Source: Thauera sp. GDN1 (GTDB lineage: Bacteria > Pseudomonadota > Gammaproteobacteria > Burkholderiales > Rhodocyclaceae). From it: a DNA stretch of 64,000 nt. Positions 53,558-64,000 of this stretch are shown piece by piece; positions within the stretch are counted from its first letter, which is position 1; each line of letters starts with the position of its first letter. Below the pieces are notes generated by a model. That model was not told the DNA's origin and searched no databases. It saw nothing but the letters and a program-made list of their open reading frames with translations. The DNA is taken from contig NZ_CP097870.1 of NCBI RefSeq assembly GCF_029223545.1, positions 2,976,001-3,040,000 on the forward strand, read 5' to 3'. The translations under genes and the position numbers were made by a program.

Positions 53558-54577
53558 ATGCACACCCATCACGGTCACGACCACCACGGCCACGATCACC
53601 ACCACGCCCCTCACGACGGACACGACAAGCGGGACGCGCACACGCACGCCCACGGCGGCCATCACCACCACGACCACGCCGCGAGCCGCTTCCTGCCGCT
53701 GGCGCTCGCGCTCACCCTCGGCTTCGCGGCGGTGGAGGCGATCGCCGGCTGGTGGTCGGGCTCGCTGGCGCTGCTCGGCGACGCCGGCCACATGCTCACC
53801 GACGCGATGGCGCTCGGCCTCGCCGCGATCGCCGCGCGCGTCGCGCTGCGCGCGCCCAGCCATCGCCACTCCTACGGTCTGCGCCGGGTCGAGGCGCTGG
53901 CCGCGCTGCTCAATGCGCTGTTCATGCTCGCCGTGGTCGGCGGCCTGGTGTGGCATGCGGTCGAGCGCCTGCTCGCCCCGCGCGCGGTGGCCGGCGAGGC
54001 GGTGATCCTGGTCGCGCTCGGCGGCATGGCGCTCAACATCGCCGTCGCCTGGCTGCTGACCCGCGGCGAGGCCGACCTCAACACCCGCGGCGCGCTGCTG
54101 CACGTGATGGGCGACCTGCTCGGCTCGGTGGCGGCGCTGGCCTCCGGCATCGTGATCCTGTACACCGGATGGACGCCGATCGACCCGCTGCTGACCATGC
54201 TGATCTGCGGCCTGATCCTGTTCTCGACGCTGTCGCTGCTGCGCCAGGTGCTCAACACCCTGCTCGAGGGCGTGCCCGACGGCCTGTCGCTGCCCGAGGT
54301 CGGCCAGGCGATGGCCGAGGTGCGCCAGGTGCGCTCGGTGCACGACCTGCACATCTGGAGCCTGGATTCGCGCCGCACCGCGCTCTCGGCCCACGTCGTG
54401 CTCGACGATGCCGCGCACTGGCCGGCGGCGCTGGCCGCGCTGCGCGGCCTGCTGCGCACCCGTTTCGGCATCGAGCACGTCACCCTGCAGCCGGAACTGC
54501 CGCCTGCGCAACCGCTGGTCTTCATGCCGCGCAGGCAGGCCGAAACCCGCGCAAACACAGGGATCCGGGGCCGATGA
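53558..54577 (+). CDS. CzcD-type cation diffusion facilitator with His-rich tail
   Basis: Zinc-family exporter of 339 residues with six helices. The first 40 residues hold 20 His with Asp and Gly, a probable cytoplasmic metal-collecting tail. Transport-site motifs are HMLTD in helix 2 (His78, Asp82) and HVMGD in helix 5 (His181, Asp185), the His-Asp/His-Asp set of Zn transporters. The C-terminal domain contains VHDLHIWSLDSRRTALSAHV (in part). ATG 53558 is supported by the tail itself. CATAAT upstream (53522-53527) may be its -10. Confidence 0.92.
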   Translation: MHTHHGHDHHGHDHHHAPHDGHDKRDAHTHAHGGHHHHDHAASRFLPLALALTLGFAAVEAIAGWWSGSLALLGDAGHMLTDAMALGLAAIAARVALRAPSHRHSYGLRRVEALAALLNALFMLAVVGGLVWHAVERLLAPRAVAGEAVILVALGGMALNIAVAWLLTRGEADLNTRGALLHVMGDLLGSVAALASGIVILYTGWTPIDPLLTMLICGLILFSTLSLLRQVLNTLLEGVPDGLSLPEVGQAMAEVRQVRSVHDLHIWSLDSRRTALSAHVVLDDAAHWPAALAALRGLLRTRFGIEHVTLQPELPPAQPLVFMPRRQAETRANTGIRGR

Positions 54578-54591
54578 CCCCTGCTCGTGAG

Positions 54592-54639
54592 CTACTACAT
54601 CTAGTGCGCACAAAACATTGAAAACACAAGCAAAATTTT
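54592..54639. promoter_or_regulatory. Possible NrdR box pair upstream of nrdJ
   Basis: CTACTACATCTAGTGC (54592-54607) agrees with ACACWATATWTWGTGT at about 12 of 16 positions. A weaker second copy, ACACAAGCAAAATTTT (54624-54639), matches mainly in its first half. The two are 32 bp apart, three helix turns, as in known NrdR pairs. Confidence 0.4.
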
Positions 54640-54670
54640 TAACTTATTGTTTTTTATAGTTTTTATTTTT

Positions 54671-54699
54671 TTGCACCCGCCGGTTTTCCGCGCTATTCT
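54671..54699 (+). promoter_or_regulatory. nrdJ promoter with AT-rich UP-like tract
   Basis: TTGCAC (54671-54676), a 17-bp spacer and TATTCT (54694-54699). The 60 bases before it (54611-54670) are strikingly AT-rich with long T runs, like an UP element. Confidence 0.55.
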
Positions 54700-54741
54700 T
54701 TCGTCCGTTTTCAGCCCTCAGCCAGGACGAAGAAGAAGACC

Positions 54742-57615
54742 ATGAGCGAGACTTCCAGCACCTCCGCACCGCAGCACACCAAGCCCTCCGCCGCCAACCT
54801 GCCGATGCAGGAGATCTCCGGCGAGGTCCTCGTCGAAAAGTACGCCAAGGGCGACGAGCAGACCGTCGCCGAAGTGCGCCGCCGCGTCGCCCGCGCGCTG
54901 GCCGCGATCGAAGCCGAGGACAAGCGCGCCCACTGGGAAGCCAAGTTCCTCGAGGCCCAGGAGAAGGGCTTCGTGCCCGCCGGCCGCATCAACAGCGCCG
55001 CCGGCACCACGCTCGCCGCCACCCTGATCAACTGCTTCGTGCAGCCGGTCGGCGACTCGGTCACCGAGGCCGTTGACGGCCGTCCCGGCATCTACACCGC
55101 GCTCGCCCAGGCCGCCGAGACCATGCGTCGCGGTGGCGGCGTCGGCTACGACTTCTCGTCCATCCGTCCGAAGGGCGCGCTGGTCAAGGGCACGGCCTCC
55201 AACGCCTCCGGCCCGGTGTCCTACATGCGCGTGTTCGACCGCTCGTGCGAGACGGTGGAATCGGCCGGCGCCCGCCGCGGCGCGCAGATGGGCGTGCTGC
55301 GCTGCGACCATCCGGACATCGAGGAATTCATCCACGCCAAGGACGAAGGCGACCTCACCAACTTCAACATCTCGGTCGGCGTCACCGACCCCTTCATGCA
55401 GGCGGTCGAGGCCGACGGCGACGTCGAGCTGGTGCACAAGGCCGAGCCCACCGACGAGCTCAAGGCTGCCGGCGCCTACCAGCGCGACGACGGCCTGTGG
55501 GTGTATCGCAAGGTGCGCGCGCGTGCGCTGTGGGACCAGGTCATGCGCTCGACCTACGACCACGCCGAGCCGGGCATCCTGTTCCTCGACCGCATGAATC
55601 AGGACAACAACCTGTACTACTGCGAGACCATCGAGGCCACCAACCCCTGCGCCGAACAGCCGCTGCCGCCCTACGGCTGCTGCTGCCTGGGCTCGATCAA
55701 CCTGACCCCGTTCATCAAGAACCCGTTCACCGACAAGGCCGAGTTCGACTATGCCGGCTTCGGCAAGGTGGTCGACGTCTCCATCCGCATGCTCGACAAC
55801 GTGCTCGAGGCCACCCACTGGCCGCTCGCGCAGCAGCACGCCGAAGCGCAGTCCAAGCGCCGCGTAGGCCTCGGCTTCACCGGCCTGGGTGACGCGCTGA
55901 TCATGCTCGGCAAGCGCTACGACACGACCGAAGCACGCGAGGAAGCGCGCAAGATCTCCGAGTTCATGCGCAACCGCGCCTACCTGGCCTCGTCCGACCT
56001 GGCCAAGGAGCGCGGCGCCTTCCCGCTGTTCAACGCCGACCTGTACCTGTCGGGCGGCAACTTCGCCTCGCGCCTGCCCGCCGAAGTGAAGGACAAGATC
56101 CGCAAGCAGGGCATCCGCAACTCGCACCTGCTGTCGATCGCGCCCACCGGCACCATCAGCCTGGCCTTCGCCGACAACGCCTCAAACGGCATCGAGCCGC
56201 CGTTCTCCTACACCTACACCCGCCGCAAGCGCATGGCCGACGGCACCTTCAAGGAGTACGCGGTCGAGGACTACGCCTGGCGCCTGTACAAGCACCTCGG
56301 CGGCAACGTCGACAAGCTGCCGGAATCCTTCGTCACCGCGCTGGAGATCTCCGCGCAGGCGCACAAGGACATGGTCGCCGCGGTCGCGCCCTACATCGAC
56401 ACGTCCATCTCCAAGACGGTGAACGTGCCCGAGGACTACCCCTACGCCGAGTTCGAGGACCTCTACCTCACCGCGTGGAAGGCCGGCTTGAAGGGTCTCG
56501 CCACCTATCGCCCCAACAACGTGCTGGGTTCGGTGCTGTCGGTCACCCCGACCGCCGAGCAGAAGCAGCCGCACGACGTCGAGATTTCCGACGCCAACAA
56601 GCGCCTGTCGATCAAGAACCTGCCCGCCCCGGTGCTCTCCAGCCTGCGCTGGCCCGGCCGTCCCGACCTGCCCGACGGCAACCTGGCGTGGACCTACATG
56701 CTCAACACCCCGACCGGCGGCTTCGCGCTCTTCGTCGGCCAGGTGGGCAACAACGGCGGCAGCTTCCCGTTCGAAGTGTGGGTGAACGGTGCCGACCAGC
56801 CGCGCGGCCTGGGTGCGGTGGCCAAGACCCTGTCGATGGACATGCGCGCCAACGACCGCGGCTGGCTCAAGCTCAAGCTCGACACCCTGGCCCGCACCGT
56901 CGGCGAGCGCTCGTTCGAGATGCCCTTCCCGCCGCATGGCGAGAAGAAGCTGGTGCCCGGCGTGGTCTCGGCCTTCGCCCAGGTGGTGAACTACCGCTGC
57001 GAGAAGCTCGGCGTGTTCGACAAGGAAGACGAGAGCAACTCGGTGCTGGACACGCTGTTCAGCCTGGAAGAGCCCAAGACCGGCACCGACGGCACGCTGT
57101 CGTGGACGGTGGACATCTACAACCCGGCGACTGGCGAAGACTTCGTGCTCGGCCTCAAGGAGATCACCCTGCCGGACGGCGTCACCCGCCCGTACTCGGT
57201 GTGGCTGTCGGGCAACTACCCGCGCGCGCTGGACGGCCTGACCCGCATCCTTTCGCTCGACATGCGCGTCATGGACCCGGCCTGGATCGGCATGAAGCTG
57301 CGCAAGCTGCTCGACTACCCCGAGCCGCTGGGCGACTTCATGGCCTTCGTGCCCGGCACCCGCCGCCAGCAGAACTGGCCCAGCACGGTGGCCTACCTGG
57401 CCCAGCTCATCATCCACCGCTACGCCATGCTCGGCGTGCTCGACGAAAAGGGCTACCCGACGCGCGAGATGGGCATCCTCGAGTCGCCGCGCGACGACAA
57501 CGAGCCCAAGCTGATGCAGGGCGCGCTGTGCAACGAGTGCGGCAACCACACGGTGATCCGCAAGGACGGCTGCGACTTCTGCACCGCATGCGGCGCGGTG
57601 GGGACCTGCGGCTGA
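54742..57615 (+). CDS. nrdJ: Adenosylcobalamin-dependent (class II) ribonucleotide reductase
   Basis: Enzyme of 957 residues that makes deoxyribonucleotides with coenzyme B12, with or without oxygen. Active-site features are [11 protein letters not shown] early on, the thiyl-radical and substrate block [30 protein letters not shown], and [10 protein letters not shown]. The C-terminal third carries a TSCPD-type region and ends in a zinc-ribbon/redox tail, [28 protein letters not shown] (in parts), that should reduce the active-site disulfide. It lies in a single-gene unit with its own promoter and terminator. No nrdAB is in the window. Confidence 0.95.
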   Translation: MSETSSTSAPQHTKPSAANLPMQEISGEVLVEKYAKGDEQTVAEVRRRVARALAAIEAEDKRAHWEAKFLEAQEKGFVPAGRINSAAGTTLAATLINCFVQPVGDSVTEAVDGRPGIYTALAQAAETMRRGGGVGYDFSSIRPKGALVKGTASNASGPVSYMRVFDRSCETVESAGARRGAQMGVLRCDHPDIEEFIHAKDEGDLTNFNISVGVTDPFMQAVEADGDVELVHKAEPTDELKAAGAYQRDDGLWVYRKVRARALWDQVMRSTYDHAEPGILFLDRMNQDNNLYYCETIEATNPCAEQPLPPYGCCCLGSINLTPFIKNPFTDKAEFDYAGFGKVVDVSIRMLDNVLEATHWPLAQQHAEAQSKRRVGLGFTGLGDALIMLGKRYDTTEAREEARKISEFMRNRAYLASSDLAKERGAFPLFNADLYLSGGNFASRLPAEVKDKIRKQGIRNSHLLSIAPTGTISLAFADNASNGIEPPFSYTYTRRKRMADGTFKEYAVEDYAWRLYKHLGGNVDKLPESFVTALEISAQAHKDMVAAVAPYIDTSISKTVNVPEDYPYAEFEDLYLTAWKAGLKGLATYRPNNVLGSVLSVTPTAEQKQPHDVEISDANKRLSIKNLPAPVLSSLRWPGRPDLPDGNLAWTYMLNTPTGGFALFVGQVGNNGGSFPFEVWVNGADQPRGLGAVAKTLSMDMRANDRGWLKLKLDTLARTVGERSFEMPFPPHGEKKLVPGVVSAFAQVVNYRCEKLGVFDKEDESNSVLDTLFSLEEPKTGTDGTLSWTVDIYNPATGEDFVLGLKEITLPDGVTRPYSVWLSGNYPRALDGLTRILSLDMRVMDPAWIGMKLRKLLDYPEPLGDFMAFVPGTRRQQNWPSTVAYLAQLIIHRYAMLGVLDEKGYPTREMGILESPRDDNEPKLMQGALCNECGNHTVIRKDGCDFCTACGAVGTCG

Positions 57616-57664
57616 TCGCGGCCCCATCGCCGGGCAGCTCATCGGCCGGCGCAAGGAAAACCGG

Positions 57665-57694
57665 AAGGCAGGCCTGCGAAGGCCTGCCTTTTTT
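57665..57694 (+). terminator. Intrinsic terminator of nrdJ
   Basis: An 11-bp perfect stem, AAGGCAGGCCT / AGGCCTGCCTT, with a 4-base loop, running into TTTTTT (57689-57694). Confidence 0.92.
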
Positions 57695-57699
57695 GCTCC

Positions 57700-57705
57700 T
57701 ATAAT
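57700..57705 (+). promoter_or_regulatory. -10 element for the zinc-ribbon gene pair
   Basis: Perfect TATAAT six bases after the nrdJ terminator and 65 bp before the next start codon. The -35 region is poor. Confidence 0.4.
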
Positions 57706-57770
57706 TGGGTACAAATTCAGTTCCCACCACGCCAGCCGGCTGCGACGAGCGCCCGCTGCGAGAAGACGCC

Positions 57771-58010
57771 ATGCCCACCTGTCCCCGCTGCGACGGCACC
57801 GACTGTCGTCCATCCCCCTGGCGCTCCGAGGACGAGAAGCGCGAGCACAAGGGTGAGCTCGCCTATCGCTGCATGTCCTGCGTGCATCGCTTCTACGGCC
57901 CGGCGCCGGGGAACGTGCTGTTCGACAATCCGATCGTCGCCGCGGTCGGCGGCAGCACACTGATCCTGACGGTCGCGGTGATCACGATCGTCTGGCTGTG
58001 GAAGAACTGA
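57771..58010 (+). CDS. Small zinc-ribbon membrane protein
   Basis: Protein of 79 residues that I cannot assign to a named family. An N-terminal zinc ribbon has CPRC (4-7) and CMSC (34-37), with WRSEDEKREHKGELAYRC between. A single helix near 57-77 is followed by WKN at the end. It starts at ATG 57771 (MPTCPRCDG); the reading frame is open further upstream without support. The next gene starts 15 bp after its stop and encodes a protein with a related ribbon, so the pair probably arose by duplication and is co-transcribed. Confidence 0.7.
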   Translation: MPTCPRCDGTDCRPSPWRSEDEKREHKGELAYRCMSCVHRFYGPAPGNVLFDNPIVAAVGGSTLILTVAVITIVWLWKN

Positions 58011-58024
58011 AGGGACACGCGCGG

Positions 58025-58852
58025 ATGAGCACGCCGCCCGTGATCGCCTGTACGGCCTGCGGTTCGGGCGAAACGCGGCTGTCGCGCTGGCGCTCGCACG
58101 AGGAGCGCATCGACAACCCCGGCCTGCACCCGTATCGCTGCAACCACTGCGGACACCGCTTCCTGGCGCCCGGCGGCACGCACGGCGGGCGGCGGCGGTG
58201 GCCGATCGCGGTGGCCGCAGCCTCCGTCATGCTGCTGTTCGCGGTCGTTGGCGCGAGCCTGTTCGTGGTGCTGGGCGGCGAGCATGCCCACGACGACCCG
58301 GCGCATCCGCCACTCACGGCGCCGACGCTGGAAGCCGCCCGCCAGGGCGATCCCGACGCGCAGTTCCGCGTCGCGCGCGCGGCGCTGCTCGATCCCGAGC
58401 GCGGCATGGAAGCTACCCGCGAGGCGGTCGACTGGCTGCGGCGCGCGGCCGAGAACGGCCACACCGGCGCCATGATCCATCTGGGCAAGCTGTACAAGAG
58501 CGGCGTCGGCACGCCGCAGAACTACGAGCTCGCCGCGCACTGGCTGGGCGCGGCGGCGCGCGCGGGCGATGCGGAGGGGATGGTGGAGTTCGGCCGCCTG
58601 CACCGCAGCGGCATCGGCGTCGAGCAGGACGCGATGCAGGCCTATGTGTGGTTCAACCGCGCCGCGGCGGCGCTGAACCTGGATGGTGCGCAGGAGCGCG
58701 ACAGCATCTCGCTCAAGCTTGCGCCCGAGGACCTGAAGCGCGCGCAGGCGCTATCGCTGGAGCACGAAACGGACAATGCTGCCGACCGTGCCACCGGAGC
58801 GGCGGCCGAGACCGCGGCCGCGCCGGGCATGTCGACCGGGCCTGGCGAGTGA
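58025..58852 (+). CDS. Zinc-ribbon, single-helix protein with Sel1 repeats
   Basis: Protein of 275 residues. The N-terminal zinc ribbon (CTAC near 9-12, CNHC near 39-42, with WRSHEERIDNPGLHPYRC between) resembles that of the preceding gene. One helix near 60-82 follows. The outer part has three Sel1-like repeats (about 100-215; DPDAQFRVARAAL, AENGHTGAMIHLGKLYKSGVG, AGDAEGMVEFGRLHRSGIG). Sel1 repeats bind proteins and usually scaffold complexes. ATG 58025 follows GCGCGGATG without a strong ribosome site. Its function is unknown. Confidence 0.75.
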   Translation: MSTPPVIACTACGSGETRLSRWRSHEERIDNPGLHPYRCNHCGHRFLAPGGTHGGRRRWPIAVAAASVMLLFAVVGASLFVVLGGEHAHDDPAHPPLTAPTLEAARQGDPDAQFRVARAALLDPERGMEATREAVDWLRRAAENGHTGAMIHLGKLYKSGVGTPQNYELAAHWLGAAARAGDAEGMVEFGRLHRSGIGVEQDAMQAYVWFNRAAAALNLDGAQERDSISLKLAPEDLKRAQALSLEHETDNAADRATGAAAETAAAPGMSTGPGE

Positions 58853-58871
58853 GACGCGAGGGGACGGGAGC

Positions 58872-59255
58872 TCAGCGCGCCGTGTCCAGCTTGCCGGCGA
58901 AGACCCAGCCCTGGTCCACCACGTAGTTGAAGACGAAACCGGTCGGCTCGTCGATGAACAGACTCACCGGCTGGCCGGGATCGGCGACCGTGGCCACGGG
59001 GGCATCGACCTGGCGCCCGGCGAAGGTCCAGCCCTGCTCGGGCAGATAGACGAAGCGGCCGCCGGTGGGCTGGTCGATCATCACCGCCAGCGGGCGTTCG
59101 GCATGGACGCGCTCGGCATGAGCGGCGGGCGAAGCCAGCGCGAGCTGGACGGGCGCATCCGCCGCGGCCTGGGCGGCCGGCATCGCGCCGGCAAAGGAGA
59201 TGGCCGCAAGGGCGGCGAGCGAGAACGAACGGACGGTGGTGGTCGTGGAGGTCAT
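58872..59255 (-). CDS. Hypothetical secreted two-repeat protein
   Basis: Protein of 127 residues with a signal peptide (1-30, ending PAAQA-A). The mature part has two repeats of the pattern I-D-x-P-T-G-x-x-F-x-Y-x-x-x-Q-G-W-x-F-A-G, at about 60-81 and 101-122, 41 residues apart. I do not recognise the family. ATG 59255 is chosen since the signal peptide begins there. The gene is convergent with the Sel1 gene (19-bp gap). TACAAT (59307-59302, minus) may be its -10, and a 6-bp inverted repeat GCATTG/CAATGC (59280-59297) lies in its leader. Confidence 0.65.
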   Translation of the reverse strand: MTSTTTTVRSFSLAALAAISFAGAMPAAQAAADAPVQLALASPAAHAERVHAERPLAVMIDQPTGGRFVYLPEQGWTFAGRQVDAPVATVADPGQPVSLFIDEPTGFVFNYVVDQGWVFAGKLDTAR

Positions 59256-59523
59256 GGTTTCTATCCTTGGAACGATGCTGCATTGCAACATCAATGCGGG
59301 CATTGTATCAGCCAGACCTAGAACGTCCATTCGAACATTTGTTGCCCCTACATAAGCACAGCTAATCCATCACCCCGCGGCGGCGCGGACCGACTGCGGT
59401 TTCTCCGGCTTGCCCGGGCCCGTTGCGGCGCGTATCTTGCGGGCCTGAGTGGCGCTCGCCGCGTGCCCCGGACGCTCGCAGCCACGCACCCGTCTTCCAA
59501 CCGCCGACCCTTCCGCACTCACC

Positions 59524-61120
<1,597 letters not shown>

Positions 61121-61128
<8 letters not shown>

Positions 61129-62185
61129 ACTCGAAGCCCGCGCCGAGCCCTCGCGGCTGATGTCCTTCCTTTCGCCGCTGCTCGCGGTCGTGCTGATGCT
61201 CGCCGGCGGCATGCTGGTGTTCGCCGCCCTCGGCAAGGACCCGGTCGAAGGCTTCCGCATCTTCTTCCTCAACCCGGTCAAGGACCTCTACGGCCTCTCC
61301 GAGCTGCTGTTGAAGGCCACGCCGCTGATGCTGTGCGCGATCGGGCTGGCGATCGGCTTCCGCGCCAACGTGTGGAACATCGGCGCCGAGGGTCAGTTCA
61401 TGCTCGGCGCGGTGGCGGCGACCGGCGTCGCGCTGCATTTCGAGGGTTCGGAGAGCGCCCTGCTGCTGCCGGCGATGATCGTCGCCGGCGCGGCGGGCGG
61501 CGCGGCCTGGGCGAGCATCCCGGCGCTGCTGCGCACACGCTTCAACGCCAACGAGATCCTGGTGTCGCTGATGCTCGTGTATGTGGCGCAGCTCCTCGTG
61601 TCGTGGCTGGTGTTCGGGCCGTGGAAGGACCCGGACGGCTTCAACTTCCCGCAGACGAAGATGTTCGGCGACGCCGCGCTGATGCCGGTGGTGCTGGAGG
61701 ACACCCGCCTGCACCTGGGCTTCCCGATCGCGCTCGCGGTGCTGGTGGCGGGCTACGCCTTCATGAACCGCAGCTACGCCGGCTTTCGCATGCGGGTGGC
61801 GGGCGAGGCGCCGGACGCCGCCCGCTACGCCGGCTTCTCCGCGCACCGCATGATCTGGATCGGCCTGCTGCTGGGCGGCGCCGCGGCGGGGCTGGCGGGC
61901 ATGGGCGAGGTCGCCGGACCGATGGGCCAGCTCACCGACAAGGTCGGCAGCGGCTACGGCTTCGCGGCGATCATCGTCGCCTTCGTCGGCCGGCTGAACG
62001 CCTTCGGCATCCTGCTCGCCAGCCTCTTGATGGCGCTGCTCTACATCGGCGGCGAGCAGGCGCAGCAGTACCTGAACCTGCCCAGCGCGATCTCGATGGT
62101 GTTCCAGGGCATGCTGCTGTTCTTCCTGCTGGGCTCGGACGTGTTCATCAACTACCGCCTGCGGCTGCGCCGCCGCGCGGCCTGA
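61121..62185 (+). CDS. Nucleoside/purine-type ABC transporter permease 1
   Basis: Inner-membrane permease of 354 residues with about nine or ten helices, related to BmpA-linked YufP/NupP proteins. Typical blocks are LLKATPLMLCAIGLAIGFRANVWNIGAEGQFMLG (in part), TRFNANEILVSLMLVYVA and GYGFAAIIVAFVGRLNAFGI. ATG 61121 overlaps the ATPase gene end. The second permease gene follows after 13 bp. Confidence 0.9.
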
Positions 62186-62198
62186 AGAAGGACGAGCG

Positions 62199-63131
62199 AT
62201 GGACGCGAGCCTCTTCACCTCGATGCTGTTCGCCACCGTGGTGGCGGGCACGCCGCTGATCATCGTCGCCCTCGGCCTGCTGGTGAACGAGAAGGCCGGG
62301 GTGCTCAACCTCGGCGCCGAGGGCATGATGGCGATGGGCGCGGTCGCCGCCTTCGCGGTCACCCATCACAGCGGCAACCCCTGGCTGGGCGTGCTCGCAG
62401 GCATGGGCGCGGGCATGGCGATGGCGCTGCTGTTCGGCGTGCTCACGCTCACGCTGATGGCCAACCAGGTCGCCTCCGGACTCGCGCTGGCGATCTTCGG
62501 CGTGGGCCTGGCGGCCTTCGTCGGCAAGCCCTACGAGGCGGTGGCGCTGCAGGCGGTGCCGCCGATCCGCATCCCCTTCATCGCCGACCTGCCGCTGATC
62601 GGGGAGGCGCTCTACAACCAGCAGGCGCTGGTGTATTTCTCCTGGGCGCTGTTCTGGAGCCTGCTCTGGTTCCTGCACCGCAGCCGCGCCGGACTGGTGC
62701 TGCGCGCGGTCGGCGAGGCCCCGTCCTCGGCGCACGCGATCGGCTATCCGGTGATCCGTATCCGCTACCTGGCGGTGCTGTTCGGCGGCGCCATGGCCGG
62801 CATCGGCGGCGCCTTCCTGTCGGTGTTCTACACCCCGATGTGGGCCGAAGGCCTGGTCGCCGGGCGCGGCTGGATCGCGCTCGCGCTGGTGGTGTTCGCC
62901 ACCTGGCGGCCGCTGCGGGTGATGGTCGGCGCCTACCTCTTCGGCGGCGTCATGATCACCCAGCTCTTCATCCAGGGTTCGGGCCTGCAGATCGACTTCC
63001 CCTCGCAGCTGCTGTCCTCCCTGCCCTACTGGGCGACCATCGTCGTGCTGGTGGCGATCTCGCGCAACGCCAACACGATCCGGCTCAACTCGCCGGTGTC
63101 GCTGGGCAAGCCCTACCGGCCGGACGCCTGA
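62199..63131 (+). CDS. Nucleoside/purine-type ABC transporter permease 2
   Basis: Permease of 310 residues, the YufQ/NupQ-like partner. Typical blocks are GTPLIIVALGLLVNEKAGVLNLGAEGMMAMGA in part, LTLMANQVASGLALAIFGVGLAAFVGK and GRGWIALALVVFATWRPLR. It completes the ATPase-permease-permease set. A hairpin terminator follows at 63191-63230. Confidence 0.9.
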   Translation: MDASLFTSMLFATVVAGTPLIIVALGLLVNEKAGVLNLGAEGMMAMGAVAAFAVTHHSGNPWLGVLAGMGAGMAMALLFGVLTLTLMANQVASGLALAIFGVGLAAFVGKPYEAVALQAVPPIRIPFIADLPLIGEALYNQQALVYFSWALFWSLLWFLHRSRAGLVLRAVGEAPSSAHAIGYPVIRIRYLAVLFGGAMAGIGGAFLSVFYTPMWAEGLVAGRGWIALALVVFATWRPLRVMVGAYLFGGVMITQLFIQGSGLQIDFPSQLLSSLPYWATIVVLVAISRNANTIRLNSPVSLGKPYRPDA

Positions 63132-63190
63132 GCCGCATGTCCGCCCCCGGCCGACCCGGGGCTGCGGCCTGCAGCCCGGCCGCTCGTGGG

Positions 63191-63230
63191 GTGCGCCGGA
63201 GGGTCGATCGTGCCGCCGGCGTGCTTTTTT
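63191..63230 (+). terminator. Intrinsic terminator after the ABC transporter genes
   Basis: GTGCGCCGG pairs with CCGGCGTGC (7 Watson-Crick and 2 G-T pairs) around a 16-base loop and is followed by six T residues. Confidence 0.65.
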
Positions 63231-63314
63231 CTACGCTGCGCGCCCACAGGCTGGATTAAGCTGGACGGACAGGCTGCACAGCCTGCACACGCTCAACCCG
63301 GCTCACGCCCGTCG

Positions 63315-64000
63315 ATGATCCTCGAACTGATCCAGACCGCAGCCCTGCTCCTGGCGCTCAGCCTGCTGCAGGGCCTGTGCATCCGTTTTCTCGCACTCAA
63401 GCCGCGGATCGCCGAGATCGCTTCGGGGGTGGTTTTCGGGTCCGTGTGCCTGGTCGGCATGATGATTCCGATCACCCTCGCCCCGGGGGTCATCGTTGAC
63501 GGGCGCTCCGTGCTGCTGTCGATGGCCGGGCTGTTCGGCGGCCCGCTTGCCGGGCTGATCGCCGGCGCGATCGCCGCCGCCTACCGGATCTCGCTCGGCG
63601 GTGACGGCATGCTGGTCGGCACCCTGGTGATCGCCGGCGCGGTTGCGCTCGGCCTGGCCTACCGTGCGGCATGGACGCGCGGCCGGCTGTCGCGGCAGCT
63701 GCTCCCCCTGTTCGTGTTCGGAGTCCTGACCCACGCCCTGTCCATCCTCATGATCGGGCTGGTTCCGTCACAGAGCGTGGCATCGGTGTATGCCGCGCTC
63801 GGCCTGCCCTACCTGCTGATCATGGGCACGGCGACCGCCCTGCTCGGCGCGCTGCTGCACGACCTCGACACCCGCCTGCACAACGAGCGCGCCCTGCGCC
63901 AGCGCGAGGCGCATCTGCGCGCCATCGCCGGTGCCGTGCCCGACATCCTGTTCGTCCTCGACGAGAACGGGCGTTATCTGGAAGCGATGACGCACGACGA
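63315..64000 (+). CDS. 5TM-LYT/PAS sensor protein (3' end cut by window)
   Basis: The first 228 residues of a membrane sensor. Five to six hydrophobic helices span about residues 1-185, with the 5TMR-LYT patterns IRFLALKPRIAEIASGVVFG, DGRSVLLSMAGLFGGPLAGLIAGAIAAAYR (in part) and GLPYLLIMGTATALLGALL. A short coiled coil and the start of a PAS domain follow (LRAIAGAVPDILFVLDENGRYL). The output domain (GGDEF, EAL or kinase) lies beyond the window. ATG 63315 is the first start in frame with the helices. Confidence 0.82.
   Translation, partial: MILELIQTAALLLALSLLQGLCIRFLALKPRIAEIASGVVFGSVCLVGMMIPITLAPGVIVDGRSVLLSMAGLFGGPLAGLIAGAIAAAYRISLGGDGMLVGTLVIAGAVALGLAYRAAWTRGRLSRQLLPLFVFGVLTHALSILMIGLVPSQSVASVYAALGLPYLLIMGTATALLGALLHDLDTRLHNERALRQREAHLRAIAGAVPDILFVLDENGRYLEAMTHD

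Overview
The window is a contiguous piece of a GC-rich proteobacterial chromosome. Almost every gene is recognisable. GC content, codon use and gene families (ExbBD next to xseA/sodB, Rnf followed by nth, DUF1841, HflX, a class II ribonucleotide reductase, tetrathionate-type reductase, SHP/DHC cytochromes) point to a betaproteobacterium of the Rhodocyclales/Zoogloeaceae type (Thauera/Azoarcus-like); the genus is an inference. I see no rRNA, tRNA, CRISPR array, insertion sequence or prophage. Genes are densely packed, and only one non-coding stretch (908-1298) exceeds 300 bases.

Layout. 1-6359: housekeeping genes (exbD/exbB, xseA, sodB under an IscR-type operator, truC, transaldolase, a Nudix hydrolase). 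6493-12433: a complete rnfABCDGE operon with nth. 12494-15641: a DUF1841 protein, a class V aminotransferase and hflX. 15742-19385: a copper island (cueR-like regulator, copA with a textbook MerR-type promoter, a DUF411 periplasmic protein). 19464-25097: an RlmN-like radical SAM enzyme, a MoxR/VWA pair, a MarR regulator and a ClC antiporter. 25062-29786: a five-gene branched-chain-amino-acid-type ABC transporter. 29863-33648: a redox cluster of the oxygen-binding cytochrome SHP, diheme cytochrome DHC and two paralogous ferric-reductase-like flavocytochromes b.

33873-39803: a small periplasmic protein, a CDF metal exporter, an OmpR-type two-component pair, an EptA-type phosphoethanolamine transferase and a PAP2 phosphatase. 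Four TCAC boxes at exact 11-bp spacing precede eptA, which suggests a PmrAB-like envelope-modification circuit. 39901-45473: htpG with a near-consensus sigma-32 promoter, greB and small housekeeping genes. 45697-53361: a tetrathionate-reductase-type system, with ttrSR on the plus strand and ttrBCA on the minus strand, converging on a REPIN-like palindrome. 53558-59255: a His-rich zinc exporter, nrdJ, and a set of little-known zinc-ribbon/Sel1 and repeat proteins. 59524-63131: a nucleoside/purine-type ABC transporter (ATPase plus two permeases). The window ends inside a 5TM-LYT/PAS sensor gene.

Themes: electron transfer (Rnf, SHP/DHC, Ttr), metal handling (CopA/CueR/DUF411, two CDFs, IscR-type site) and envelope remodelling. 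No wholly novel multi-gene system is evident. The strongest candidates for something under-described are the duplicated flavocytochrome b around SHP/DHC, the CDF/two-component/EptA/PAP2 module with its helically phased operator, and the zinc-ribbon/Sel1 gene pair.
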